A stretch of DNA of 64,000 nucleotides, taken from the NCBI GenBank assembly GCA_027625915.1, contig JANTQA010000019.1, forward strand, positions 253,001-317,000, in the 5' to 3' direction. Below are positions 25,601 through 37,359 of this stretch, in pieces (the first letter of the stretch is position 1; the number at the start of each line of letters is the position of its first letter). Made by a program: the position numbers and the translations under genes. The DNA comes from Anaeramoeba flamelloides. Lineage: Eukaryota; Metamonada; Anaeramoebidae. The notes under the pieces were generated by a model. That model saw only the letters and a list, made by a program, of their open reading frames with translations, was not told where the DNA came from and ran no database searches.

Positions 25601-28600
25601 AATAGTTACTTTTCGAGGTACTAAATATGAATTATTAAATACTGGAATAATATTATTTTAATTTCTATTTTTAACACAGTTAAAACAGTTCAAGAATCAC
25701 AATAATATAATTTCATTCAAATTCGCAATAATTTTGATTTTTGTAAAAATCTGAAAATCATTTTTTCATCTTTTATTTTTTTGTTTTCATTTCTTTTTTT
25801 TTGAATTACCTAACTTGTTTAGTTGGATAGAAATATTTTTTTGTACAATCGATTGTTATAGGTTAAAGTTGAGTTGTTCAAAATAGAAGAAATCAAATAA
25901 AATTAATTGATAGTATCTAACCATTTGATCGATTAATCTTCCTAATAGAATTTAAACAAAATTACCAATTAATTTTTTTGTTGATCCCATCTCCAAAATT
26001 TTTATAGCACCGATAATTTATTAGTATTGATAACTAATTTACTTTTTGTTTTGTGGGTAGTAAATTAGAAACAATTGTTAACATTTCAATTTTTGAATGG
26101 TTCTAATTTGGTATTTCTTCTAGAATTGATTAAATAAGATTTTTTTTTTCATAAATTGAATTTTGTATGTGTTCAAAAATTTTGAATTGGAGTTTAGTTG
26201 TATTTTCAATTGACATATATAGAACTTTCAAGAGTAACTATTTTTCTAATGTTACAATTTCAAAGATTAACTGAAAAATCATCAACATAAAAAACCGAAA
26301 GACTGATTAGTTTTTTTTTTCTTTTGATAAAGATACTTATAACATCAATATATTTCAAATATTTTCGAAATAATTTGTAAAAATAATATCTTGAGTAGAT
26401 TATTTGATGTTTTTAAAAAAATCATTATTTTTAAGCAACTAACCTACCTTTCAAGGCAAATTTAAGAAAGATATTTTTCAACTTTGAAGTCTTCATATTG
26501 ATGGCTCAACCTTTAAATTTGTGGCGAAATGAAGATATTTTACTAATACTTGTTGGGTTTTTTTAGCTAATAATACAAGGATCATTATTAATTGACGAGA
26601 TCAACAAATAGTACGACTTTACGAATCGAATTTTTATAAACATTTGAACTTTGGAGCGCTAATATCATTTACATTCAATTGTAACATACTTTAATTTTAG
26701 TCTTCATAGTATTAGACGCTAATCCAAAAGTCTTTTTTTTTTTTTTTTTTGCTTGATATCAATAATTGTAAAGAATAAAAAATAAAAAATAAAAATTTTT
26801 AAAAAAAAATGGTGTATTCAATTTAATCAATTATAACTTCGATGTTAATGTTATAATATTAATATAACCTATTATTATTATTCTTATTTTCTTTATAAAA
26901 TGATTATTTTTATTATGACTATTATTTTAGAATGTTTTTTCAACGATAATCTTAACTGGGATTTCAAATGAAGTAGAAATTGAAACAATTAAAAAACATT
27001 TAAAATCTTCAACAATTCTAGAAGAGCCAGAATGTAAAAAAATCTTTGTTTCAAGAAAAGGGAATCAATGGATAGCAGTTAATTGTAAAGATATTGAAAG
27101 GATGTATGCAATTAAAGAATGGATTAAAACACATCCAATAGAATTAAATAACAAATCGGTTGCCATTCCTGCAATAATCCCACGATGTAACTTTTCTGAG
27201 CTTAAAGAATTTGATACGGGAAAACAGTAATTAATTTTATTTTTTTTTTATTTTAACAAAATTTATTTCTTAACATACCAAAACAAGATATATAAAAAAA
27301 TGAAAGAAAAAAAAAAATTATTTGTTTTTTTTTATATTGATGAAAGAAGTGTAAATTACACTCTAGATGACCTTTTGACTTAAATTTCCTCAAAGGTAAT
27401 TTAAGCGTAAAAACAATAGATCTCACGATTGTTCAAGGAAAAGACACACCCAATTATTTTTTTATGTTTAAAAAGCAAAAGCAAAAAATTGAAAAGGAAA
27501 AAGGAAAAAAGAAAAAAAAAAAAAGAGATTTAAAAAGGGTTTATAAGAAGCAATTGGTAAAAAATCAAAAAAAAAAAAAAACAATGCTATCTTTAATTAA
27601 GTACTCCCATAATCACAGCCAAGATACTTTTGGTTGATTTAATAATTTGATAATTGATCATGAATGTTCACTTGATTAGATCGTTGTTTAAGTTGTTGTA
27701 ATTTCTGTTTTTTTTTTTGATCTTATTTGCTTTAAACCTTTGGTCATTTTTAGCCTTTGCTTTTTTGTTTTTATTTTCAAGTTACTCATACTTTCGTGTT
27801 TCAGTGTCACAGTATTAGCAAGTAACAACTTGATCTTTTTCCCTTTGTAACTCTTCTTCACATCAAAGTAAAATTCAACAGTGGAAAAATGGAAAAAAAT
27901 AAAAAATTTATTTGTTTATCCACCGAGAAAGGAGTAAAAAAAAAAAGCTTTCTAAAAAATAAAAATATTAAAATTTCTTGAAGGATCAATTCCTGTATTA
28001 TTTGGAAAAAATAGCTAAGTAAAGATAAGAAAAAAAGAACTTGGTTAGAAAAATTTTACAAAAAAAAAAAAAAATTGTTAAAAATGTTTAGAATCTGGTT
28101 TAGGTAAAATTAAAAGCACTATTCAAATTAATTAAAAAAAATGTACTCTTTTTAGTCTTAAAGCAAACTTGAAGAAAAATATTTAAAATGAGATTATTTT
28201 CTTTTATTCATTTGTCTTTTCATTCTATTATATAAAAATCTATCAAAATTCTTGATTCAAATCATTTTATTATTTTTTGAGTTTTTATTTTGATCTTTTT
28301 TGCCAATTAATATATTTATTTTAAATATTAATAATACTACAAAATAAAAAAAATAAAAAAATAAATAAAAATAGGAAAGGACTCTCCAATAAAACTTTTG
28401 ATGTTTATATTGTTTTCCATCGGGATGGTAAAGTTTTAAGAATGACAATCCCTAAAAAAAAGGCAATAACTGAAGAGCTGATCCTAAAAAAGGCAGGTAT
28501 CGATCATGTCAGAATTTTTGATATCGGGCAAGGGTTTGATGGTGAGCAATCTAATGATCGGATCCTTTCCGCAGTAGAATATGGGTATTTCCCTCAAGAT

Positions 28601-28999
28601 TTGAAATATTTTTTAATGAAATTACACATCTTCCAATTGGGTAAATATGTTCATCTAAATTTGGAAGCGACACTTGGAATGAAATTAGAAAAGGAAAACC
28701 AACAAAAAAAAAAGCAAAGCATTTCAAAGCAAAAGGGTTCTGGTTCAAGATTTGATATCGAAAATCAAATTAAATCTGCTAAAGAAAACCCATTGATTTC
28801 TAATATCCTCACTAATGCAGTATTTAAATTAAAAGAAACTAGCACTCGTGAAGAGAATTATTATTTGTTTGTAGGTAACGAGTTTTTTCAACATGACGAA
28901 CATTTACATCTCCAAATGAATCTTTGCGATGGTTATTTAATAAAAAAAAGAAATATCATAGAAGATGACGAAGAATCATCAGAAGATGACGAACTTTAA
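22609..28999 (+). CDS. PH-domain protein with unrecognised C-terminal region (4 exons)
   Basis: A predicted 442-residue protein. Exons are 22609-22789, 22943-23169, 26931-27226 and 28375-28999; split codons are G|GA and CA|G, and exon 2 to 3 is phase 0. Residues about 6-115 form a pleckstrin-homology domain (SGHLTKRG, WKYRYFTLI, late tryptophan in RTRWLSAI), probably binding phosphoinositides or proteins at membranes. An acidic QEEEE linker leads to a region with alternating strands and helices (ILTGISNEVEIETIKKHL) and then KTFDVYIVFHRDGKVLRM, a Lys-rich insert and an acidic tail EDDEESSEDDEL. I do not recognise this half. The join of exons 3-4 is strong (phase and continuity); the join of exon 2 to 3 over a 3.8 kb intron is less sure, and exons 3-4 could belong to a separate gene with an unseen first exon. 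Intron 1 is 153 bp and has no in-frame stop. Confidence 0.72.
23170..26930 (+). other. 3.8 kb proposed intron 2 of the PH gene
   Basis: Donor GTAAAT after the GAA repeat and acceptor ACTATTATTTTAG. It holds a complete family A element (25651-26196) and long T and A runs. I found no additional exon with matching phase. Open frames at 24078-24281 and 24443-24658 show no domain. Confidence 0.55.
25651..26196 (-). mobile_element. Family A MITE-like element, copy 2
   Basis: About 546 bp, same orientation as copy 1. The minus strand keeps the conserved peptide core RLIDQMVRYYQLIL, but the frame is interrupted by at least two stops. Terminal repeats are more diverged (left TATTATTTTAATTTC; right, inverted, CTAAACTCCAATTC). 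Confidence 0.7.
27227..28374 (+). other. 1.15 kb intron 3 of the PH gene
   Basis: Donor GTAATT at 27227 and acceptor AAAAATAG ending at 28374. A- and T-rich throughout; no nested gene or clear transposon is recognised. Confidence 0.7.
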
Positions 29000-29513
29000 T
29001 TTTTTTTTATTATTTCTTTTTTAATTTTCTGCTTGTTTTCAATTTTTTATTTTTTTTATTTTCCTTTTTTTTATGATTTCTTTATTTTAAAAAATATAGA
29101 GAAGAAAATTATTTCAAATGGAATTATTTTATTTTATCATTTTGTTCTAATATTTTTGTTTTTTGAATTATTCATTCACGTCATTTTTTTTTTTTTTTTT
29201 TTTTTTGAAAAATAATTTTTCCTCAAAAAATAAATTTATTAACAATATTAATTAATTTTTTCTAATCTAAAATAATCTAATTAAGAAATTAAATAACAAT
29301 GTTAATAAGTTAACATACATCTATTTTCAATTTTCTCAAATTTTCAATAACAGTCTCCGAAATTTAATTTTCTCTAAAATTTCCTATAAAATGAAATAAT
29401 GATAAAAAAAAGTTCGACAATAAGAGTTCATTTCTAAATTGTTTATCTTTTTCCATAAAATTAAAAAAGGGTGTTATCTGATATTTTTATTGTGTAAACG
29501 GTATATCTTGTTT

Positions 29514-29891
29514 CACTGGTGTAAATATGAACGTTGTAAAAAATAGGTTTTTACAATTTTAGATATAAATAAAGAGTTTCAATGCATTTATCCAAATTTT
29601 GGTAATAGTAAATATAATATCTGATTTTCTTAATAGACTAATAATAATTTTAATCAAAAGATGGTTTGGTAGGTACAAATCTCTCGATTTTAAAAAAAAA
29701 AAAAAAAAAATTCTAACCAAGTATTGGTGTTTATCACTGGATTTAATATTGAAAATCCATTCAAGCTCAAAAATAAAATAGGGTGTTTAGTTTACTATTA
29801 TAAAAATTTGAATAAATGTATTGAAACTCTTTATTTATATCTAAAATTTTAAAAACTTTATTTTTTACAACATTTCTTATTTACACTTGTG
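29514..29891. mobile_element. Family D MITE, copy 1
   Basis: A 378 bp element with terminal inverted repeats of about 100 bp: it begins CACTGGTGTAAATATGAACG and its right end, inverted, begins CACAAGTGTAAATAAGAAAT. Inner terminal-repeat blocks include ATAAATAAAGAGTTTCAAT. A second copy lies at 55287-55660. No ORF of note. Confidence 0.78.
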
Positions 29892-30404
29892 TTTGAGTTA
29901 TATATATTTTGGAAAAAAAATCTTTTATTTGATACATTTGTATGAGGAGAAATCACAGATTAAATCAAAAGATAATATTTCCTGTTTTTTTTTAATAAAT
30001 AACAGATATCCTAAATTAATAAAATAAAAAAAAAAACAATAAAAAAAAATAAAAAAAAACATTGAAGTTTCAGTTATAGTCAAAAATAGAGTTCTTATTT
30101 TCATTTAGAAAATAAACCAATAATTTGTAATTTTTACAAAAAAAAATAATAATTTCTATACAATTAAAGATTTAGGTCTTTTTTTGGAACTGTCCAGCCC
30201 ATCAAAATTAACCTAAAATCCGGATATTAACATTAAAAAAAAAAATATTTTTTATATAATATATTATTAAATCAAATAAAATTATTACTATATTTAATGT
30301 TACAAGAAAACTATGTAAGTTGTTGAATCCAACAAGAGGATAGATAGGGTGTATTTTTGAGTTTTTATTCAAATTTTAAAATAAAAATTTTGGAATTCTA
30401 TAAG

Positions 30405-30905
30405 TGTATGTGTGTCATAGGTTGCCTAGGTTTTCTAAAAATTCAAAAGAATAGAGTAAAATTTAAGATTTAACTCAATTATTTTGAATTGTAGATTTCC
30501 TAAAAGTGGTTTTTTTTGGGGTTTTATATTTTATATTTGTGAAGTGTTCGGGTTTTTTTTGAGGTTTTCCAAATAGAAAACTCAAAAAAAAAAAAAAAAA
30601 CTAACATAAATATATTGATTTTTCAAATAAAGAGAAACCTAAAAAAAACCTAGAACACTTTATGGATTAAAAAAAAACCTCAAAAAAAAAAAGCCAGGTT
30701 GGTTTTTCAGAATTCAAAGTAGTGGAGTAAAATCAAAGATTTTACTCTTCTTTCAAATTCTGGAAAACCTAACTGAAAAGTGTCGGTAGAGTTCCTAGGT
30801 TTTTTGACTTTTTGAAAGAAAAATAAAAGTTATTTACGTTATCTTTTGATTTGTAAAATTCAAAAAAACCTAACAGTTGATATCAGGAATTCACAAATTC
30901 CTCGT
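30405..30905. repeat. Family C foldback repeat
   Basis: Contains two palindromic cores (near 30440-30495 and 30705-30775, type TTCAAAAGAATAGAGTAAAA) plus CCTAGAACACTT and its complement. Confidence 0.5.
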
Positions 30906-31028
30906 TTAATATATATAAGCAATTTTATTATCTGTTAAGTGTCAATTGAAACAGAAAACTATATTGATTCTTATCTTATGGTTATTTTATATTTGTTGCA
31001 ATTATTTAAATAGTCTCTGTGTAAATAA

Positions 31029-31568
31029 TTAACTCGATTTCAAAATTTGTAATACACAAAAATTCATTTTTTGAAAAAAAAAAAATCTTTAATCGATTCT
31101 AGAAATAATACCAAATTAGAACCATTCAATATTTGAAATGTTAACAATTGTTTATAAATTACATACTCGCATAACAAAAAAATAAATAATTATCAATACT
31201 AATAAATCATCGGTGCGTTAAAAATAATAGTTGAGATGGGTTAACAAAAAATGAATTGGTAGGTTTGTTTAAAGTCTATTAGGATTAGTGATCTATCAAA
31301 TGTTTAGATACTATCAATTAATTTTATTTCAGTTATTCTGTTTTGAATAATGGTGCTTTAACATAATACAAACAGTTTGAAAAATTTTTGATCGAACCAA
31401 ACAGGTTTCAATATTCAAAAAAATAAATTATAATAAAAAAATAAAAAATCAAAAAACGATTTTCATTTTTTTCAAAAAATCAAAATTATTTTGAATTTGA
31501 ATGAAATTATATTGTAGTGATTGTTTAAAAATGTTTTAACTGTGTGGAAAATTTTGAATTTTAGTTTA
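31029..31568 (+). mobile_element. Family A MITE-like element, copy 3
   Basis: About 540 bp, opposite orientation to copies 1 and 2. Begins TTAACTCGATTTCAAAATTT and ends GAAAATTTTGAATTTTAGTTTA. The peptide core IYQMFRYYQLILF is still readable near 31300 but the frame is broken by stops. Confidence 0.72.
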
Positions 31569-31610
31569 TATTTATTTTCTTTTACAAACTTGAAATAAAA
31601 TTACATGACC

Positions 31611-32426
31611 GTTAAATCTAAAACCCGGAAATTTCTGAAACCCGGAAAGTCCATTTTTCTGATCAATTGTAAATATTAGTAAAAAGTCAAAAATATACTC
31701 CCATTTTAAAGACAAATAACACAATTACCCAGCAACTTATAACCTTTCCAATTGGGGTATTGGTTAAATATTCTGAATCCATCATTTTGAACTCTTTGGT
31801 GAATTCAGAAATCAAAAAAATCCAAAATTTGTAAAATTAATTGAGAACATTACTGAATATTGAAAATCAAATTTATTGTATTTTCCCTTTAGATAAATTC
31901 AAAATTTATTAGGAATCGTCTTTATAAGAATTATTTTGTTATTGTATTTATGAAATAAGAGTTTTATTTACTTTATATCTTTCTTTTAATAATTTTTTCA
32001 AAATTTTAAATTTCTATTGGGAAACTTAGTGGATTTATTTTTTTACAAAATAGTTTTCATAATTTCATGAAAATTTATAATAATCAAACACCTCTCTCAA
32101 ATTCAAATGCTTTCAAATATTTTAAAAGTATAAAAATGTTTTTTATTTCAAAATTTAAAATCAAAAGTGAATTTTGATTTTCAGTAATGTTCTCAATTAA
32201 TTTTACAAATTTTGGATTTTTTTGATTTCTGAATTCACCAAAGAGTTCAAAATGATGGATTCAGAATATTTAACCAATACCCCAATTGGAAAGGTTATAA
32301 GTTGCTGGGTAATTGTGTTATTTGTCTTTAAAATGGGAGTATATTTTTGACTTTTTACTAATATTTACAATTGATCAGAAAAATGGACTTTCCGGGTTTC
32401 AGAAATTTCCGGGTTTTAGATTTGAC
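31611..32426. repeat. 247 bp near-perfect inverted repeat with 322 bp spacer
   Basis: The left arm 31611-31857 and right arm 32180-32426 are reverse complements with a single mismatch that I can find, at the outer edge (GTTAAATC against GTCAAATC). The arms contain the paired motif CCCGGAAATTTCTGAAACCC. Other repeats in this window are much more diverged, so this is a young foldback element, a site of gene conversion, or an assembly artefact. Transcribed, it would fold into a long hairpin. Confidence 0.85.
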
Positions 32427-32429
32427 AGT

Positions 32430-32960
32430 GATACTTTTAACAAAATAATTCCTGCGGAAAAGTTTTATCCGTGTTTCAAAATAAAAAGACTTGTTTCTTT
32501 ATTAGAGAAGAAATATAGATTAGTAGATCAAAGATCACCAACAGTAAACTATAACTGAATATGGTACTGATTCCTTAAAGTTCTATTATTAAAAAAAGAA
32601 ATTCTAAAAATAATGGATCAAAATAATAAAGTTTTCTCAAAAAATAGAGAACATTTTTATAATTTTTATTACTCAAAAAAACCAATAAATTTAAAAAAAA
32701 TTGAGAAAATTTGAAAAAAATATATAAAGAATTGTCATCCCGAATTTAAAATTTGCAAAAAATATCAAAGAGTTTACCTTCAAAATCGGTTTGGGATTAA
32801 AAATACTATTGGACAGTATATTGGATGTTTCATTATTACAAGAAAACAAATCACGGATTTATTTTTGAAGCATGTATTATAGTTGTTGGGCACATATTCT
32901 TGTGATCACTGTAGGTTCTTTAGTTAGGAATAGAAGTTAACTTATTTTATTTTTCCCAAA
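32430..32960 (+). repeat. Family F repeat, copy 3
   Basis: Follows the inverted repeat directly. The plus strand keeps short coding-like blocks (PAEKFYPCFKIKRLVSLLEK near 32450-32510; IKEFTFKIGLGLKILLDS near 32764-32817) separated by stops. The same blocks occur in copies 1 and 4. Confidence 0.55.
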
Positions 32961-33783
32961 TTAGATAAGGTAATTGAAATTATCATACTTTTGATAAATT
33001 GCGATAAAATTTTGGAAATTTTTAATTGATTTTCCTTTTTGAAATTATTATGCTCAAGCTTTGAATACATCATTTTATGAAGTCAAGTGTTAAGAAACAC
33101 TGTAAAATTAGTTGTTCTTCAAAACATTCTTTGTCCTGGGCGGTTTAATAAGGAACAGTTCGAAGATTTATAAAAAGGGAAATTGAAGTAAAAATTTTTT
33201 GAAATTTCTGAGAATTTATCTGTATTGGGGTATTGTAATTTATTTGTGAAATAAAAAATTTAATAAAGTATTTTTCAAAAAGTACTTTGAAAAATCCAAA
33301 TCTAACAAAGATATCCTTCTTTAGGGAAAGAATAAATTTTGTTGGGATCACCTACAGAAATGGAATAAAGTGATATTTTGAAATTAGAATTGTTACTCCA
33401 TTTTAGTTTTCAATCCATGTAACCATGATAAAAGATTATCTTCTATTTGGTGTAGCGACTTGTTATTTTAGTTCTTAGATGAACGAACTTTAACTTTGTT
33501 TGAATTTCAATAGAGATTCAAAATGTCAAATTTTTTCAATTTCAGGAAATGTAAACTGAAAACTTTTCTTACATTCAATAGTTTTAGATTTTAAAGTTTT
33601 TTCTCAAAAAAGATCTGTTGACTTTTTCACAGTCTCAAGTCTTTTCAAATGTTTAAGAGAATTTTGTGGATTTACCCAATACTTTTAAAAGGGGTGCAAA
33701 GATTGTTATAAGCAAGATTGTTTGTGTATAAATTTCATTTTTTTTTCAAATATTTATATCTTTTTTTCACTTAAAAACAATTT

Positions 33784-35265
33784 ATGATCACACAAGATCA
33801 GACATCCTTTTTGTGTAATTCATGTTTTGTAAAACTTGAAAATTATGCAATGGTTATTTGTGCAGTTTGTGATGATTTTTTGCTTTGCCCAGAATGTTTT
33901 TCAAAGGGAATAGAGGTTTGAAATTGATCTTGGTTTTTCAAAAAAAAAAAAAAAAACCTTTTATACTTTTCTAACCGTTATTTTTCGTTTTTCTTTTCAA
34001 AAAAAAAAAAAAAAAATAAAAAAAAAATGTACAAAATCCTTTTCCTCAAGATTGGAAATCATAAAAAATCACACTCTTATCATATATTTGCACCACCAAA
34101 GCATTCTATTTATGAAAAAAAATGGAATTTAAATGATGAATTGTGCATTTTGAATCAATTAGAGAAAAAAGGGTTTTGTAATTGGGAAGCTGTCTCTGAA
34201 GAATTAAAAACCAAAACAAAGGAAGAGTGTAAAAGCCATTATCACCAAACATATCTGAAAGCACCAATTTTTTCTCGTCCAGAACCCATTGGCGAAAAAA
34301 AAAAGCAGACCCTTGTGTTGGGCAAAAATGGAAGGCTGGTCTTAAAACAAGACGACAATGGCTTTTCAGATCTGGGTCAAATTCTACCGTCAACACCTCG
34401 GCAACGAAAAAGAAAAAACAACAGAACAAAGTTTTCCAAGCCGAGAGATAGCCCCTATAGCGGCAAGCGTATCAGGGGTCTGATCTCGTTTGGGGATTGT
34501 GCCGGCTATATGGAAAAGCGTCAAGGATTTGAAATTGAATACGACGAACATGCCGAAGATATCACAAAGGATATGGGCTTTACAGAGGGGAATCTGCAAA
34601 TTGAACAGTTAGAAAACCAAATCCTTCAGGGCACGATGGAAAGGGCTGGGGAAAGAGAACGAAGGACAAAAACGATCGTCAAGTTGGGCTTAATGTACCC
34701 ACGATCCATTACAGAAAAAAGCAAAAAAAAGCAGTTCGTTACACGCAAAAGAAAAGCCTTTGATTTAACAATGAGACATTTTACAAGATGCTTCGACAAC
34801 AAAAAACAAATTGAAAATGTTTCAGACTCCCTTTTCGACGAATACAAAATTAAATCGGAAATAATCAAACTGCTTGAATTCAGGCAAATGGGGGTCAAGT
34901 CCTTAAGTGAAGGGGAGAAGCATCTAAAAATGAAAAAAAAAATCTTCAAAAAGGAAAGAAGAACCAAAAGAAGAGCCAATTCGAGACGAAAAACATTGCC
35001 AGTCAAACAAACACCCACAAGGACACCAAGAAAGGCAAAAAATGCACAAACAATAAACAACCCAAACACCTTTGAAAAGAATTGTAGTTTATTATCGGAA
35101 GGCGAAGTAAATATTTGTAACAAAATTAATTTAGAATCTTCACAATATCTTAAAATTAAAAAACAAACAATCCTAAATGATAAATCCAATGTGATCAACC
35201 CGTTGTTATCCAAAGAACACCTCGAATTAATTAATAATTATTTTGAGAAAAATAATTGGCTTTGA
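33784..35265 (+). CDS. ADA2: ADA2/TADA2 transcriptional adaptor (2 exons)
   Basis: A predicted 448-residue ADA2, the adaptor that links GCN5-type acetyltransferase to nucleosomes in SAGA/ADA complexes in the nucleus. Exon 1 is 33784-33915 and exon 2 is 34051-35265 (phase 0, 135 bp intron). The N-terminal ZZ zinc finger is complete across the splice: C11, C14, C26, C29, C35, C38, H48, H52. A SANT/Myb domain follows at about 65-112 (KKWNLNDELCIL, FCNWEAVSEEL, CKSHYHQTYL). The conserved middle region has GFEIEYDEHAEDI, as in yeast and human ADA2. The last about 80 residues (LLSEGEVNICNKI ... NNYFEKNNWL) match a degenerate SWIRM domain. Length equals that of yeast Ada2 (434) and human TADA2A (443). 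A Met inside the intron at 34027 is in frame but not the start, because the ZZ finger needs exon 1. Confidence 0.95.
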
Positions 35266-36917
35266 TTTTGGAAAAGGGTTCATTAATTCGTCGATTAATT
35301 CAATTTAAAGTTTTTAAAATAAAAAATCCTCATTTATTTTTTTATTTATTATTTTGCCTTTTTCCATTAAATATATCTTTGTTGATTGTTTTTTCTTATT
35401 CAGGAATCATTTTAAAATGAAATCACAATAAAAATATTTTTATTAAAATAAAACTATTGATGAAGATTAAATTTATAATTTTTTGAATTTTTTTTATTGA
35501 GGGAGTAAGGAACATTTTGACAATGAAAAGTCCTACTATTTATAAGCTGAAAACCAAACCATTAAATTCATTTCTGTAAATAAATAATTTAATATTTGAA
35601 TAAATAGGGAAATGAAATAGATCCTAGTATATATATATAACATTGTTTTTTTTGAAAAAAAAAGATCTGAATATATTTTTTTTTCGGTGTGATTGGCATC
35701 TCAACAAAAAATATTCTATATTTTTTATCAAAAAATTAATAACTGTTGAAATTATATTCAAATAATTATTAAATATAAAGTAAATAAACTCTGAAATTTT
35801 AAAGTTGAAGGATTGAGTATTAGTTCTCAAAAAAAAAAAAAACAATAATTCTAATTAAAAAAATTAAATAACTTTCTTAAAATGTAATTACTTTTTTTTT
35901 AACATTATTATTCTTTACTGTGTAATTTTAATTGTAGATTATTAGTAAAAAACCAAGTTTTTTTTTTTAAAAAAAAAAATTTGCAAATCTAGAACTTAAC
36001 CGTAACAAAATAATTTTATATAAATAACCACTTGTTTCAATTACAATGGTTTTTGTTCACTTGTTTAAACTTAAAATCATAAAAATTCTTCAATAAAACT
36101 AAAAATATTTTGATAAAACGATTCTTAGAATTTCAATGCCTCTTGAAAAGTGTATTCATAGTTGATAACTCAAGAACTTTCAGCAGATAATTTTGTTCAT
36201 AATAATTCGAGAGCAATCACAAAAAAAATAATAATATATAAAAAAAAGGTGAAATTATACAATGATAACACATTCAGAGGACACCAAACCCCACATTATA
36301 AGATCCCTAATATGGCATAAAATAATCAAAATTTGGGACAACAAAATCTAATAAAGTATAAAAAATATTATCCATAATAAGACACAACATCACACTTTTT
36401 TCAGCTGCTATAATAATCTATAAAAAAAAAAAAAAAAAAAAAAAAAAGTACCTAATATTTGCTAATGGTCCCTTAAATAAAAAGATTATTTGTACCTTAT
36501 TTAATTGTATAGTTAGTAAGTGTAAATATTCAAGGGTGGTAAATAATTTCACTTTTTAAAGTTTTAATAATGTTTTCTTTTTAAAAATCAAATTTTGTCA
36601 GATTTCAAAATTAATCAACTTGAATTTTTTCATATTTTAGTAGATAGTCTCTTGATTATTTTCATTGACAGGAAACTTTTTAATGTTTTTAAAGATTGTA
36701 AGAGGAAAAATCAAAAAGATCCTTTTGTCGTTATTAGTATTTTATTACTTAAATTGTAAAATTTCCAAAATGTTGAAATCATCAATTCTGAATATTTTTT
36801 ACAAATTTATTCAAAATTCTATTTCAATCACTAAAGTAAAGTTGAAAATTTTTAACACTTAAAACAAGTGACTCAAGTCTAAATCATCTTTAATTGTTTT
36901 TTTTTTTTCAAAATTAT

Positions 36918-37085
36918 AGTCATCATTCTTCAAGATACATATCCAAATCACCCAATTCTACTCGAACACGCCATAACCCACACCGAAATATGAGTTTTCA
37001 ATACATACAGACAATATATTTCAATAGAATTGATTATTTTGAAAAAATTGAAAAGTTGAAAAGTAATAATTTTCCCTTAATGTGA
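36918..37085 (+). pseudogene. Possible orphan last exon, function unknown
   Basis: After a T-rich stretch and the acceptor-like CAAAATTATAG, an open frame runs to a TGA at 37083-37085. It includes SRYISKSPNSTRTRHNP and a Lys/Glu-rich end. Its first half is clearly less AT-rich than the surroundings, as in real exons here. I found no upstream exon or domain, so this may be the relic of a gene or chance. Confidence 0.25.
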
Positions 37086-37359
37086 TCTAATTCTTCTAAT
37101 ATCCATTAAAACTTGCAAAATATCTTTAATATAAACCAAATTTCAAAATTAGGGGCAAACTTTTTTTTTAATATTTTTTTCTTTTTTCATTTGCATTTCA
37201 AAAAATAAAGTGATTACACTATATTTTTATTTATTAATCTATTTTGGTTATTATCTCTAAACACTTTAGTAAAATACATTATTATTCAAATTAAAAAACA
37301 ATTAAAAAAATTTTTTTAGGATGAAAAATCTGCCCCTATTTTTGAAATTTAGCTTATCA

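Larger units (their letters stand above)
29000..33783. other. Intergenic region dense in mobile-element remains
   Basis: 4.8 kb between the PH gene and ADA2. In order it holds a family D element (29514-29891), family C sequence (about 30405-30905), family A copy 3 (31029-31568), a 247 bp near-perfect inverted repeat (31611-32426) and family F copy 3 (about 32430-32960). Stretches 29892-30404 and 32961-33783 show nothing supportable. Confidence 0.55.

Noticed and set aside
34027-34029. In-frame ATG in the ADA2 intron as possible start
   Set aside because: Starting there would lose the six zinc cysteines of the ZZ finger encoded by exon 1 and read through the acceptor.
34106-35213. Long minus-strand frames within ADA2
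   Set aside because: Antisense of a conserved protein; no domain on the minus strand.
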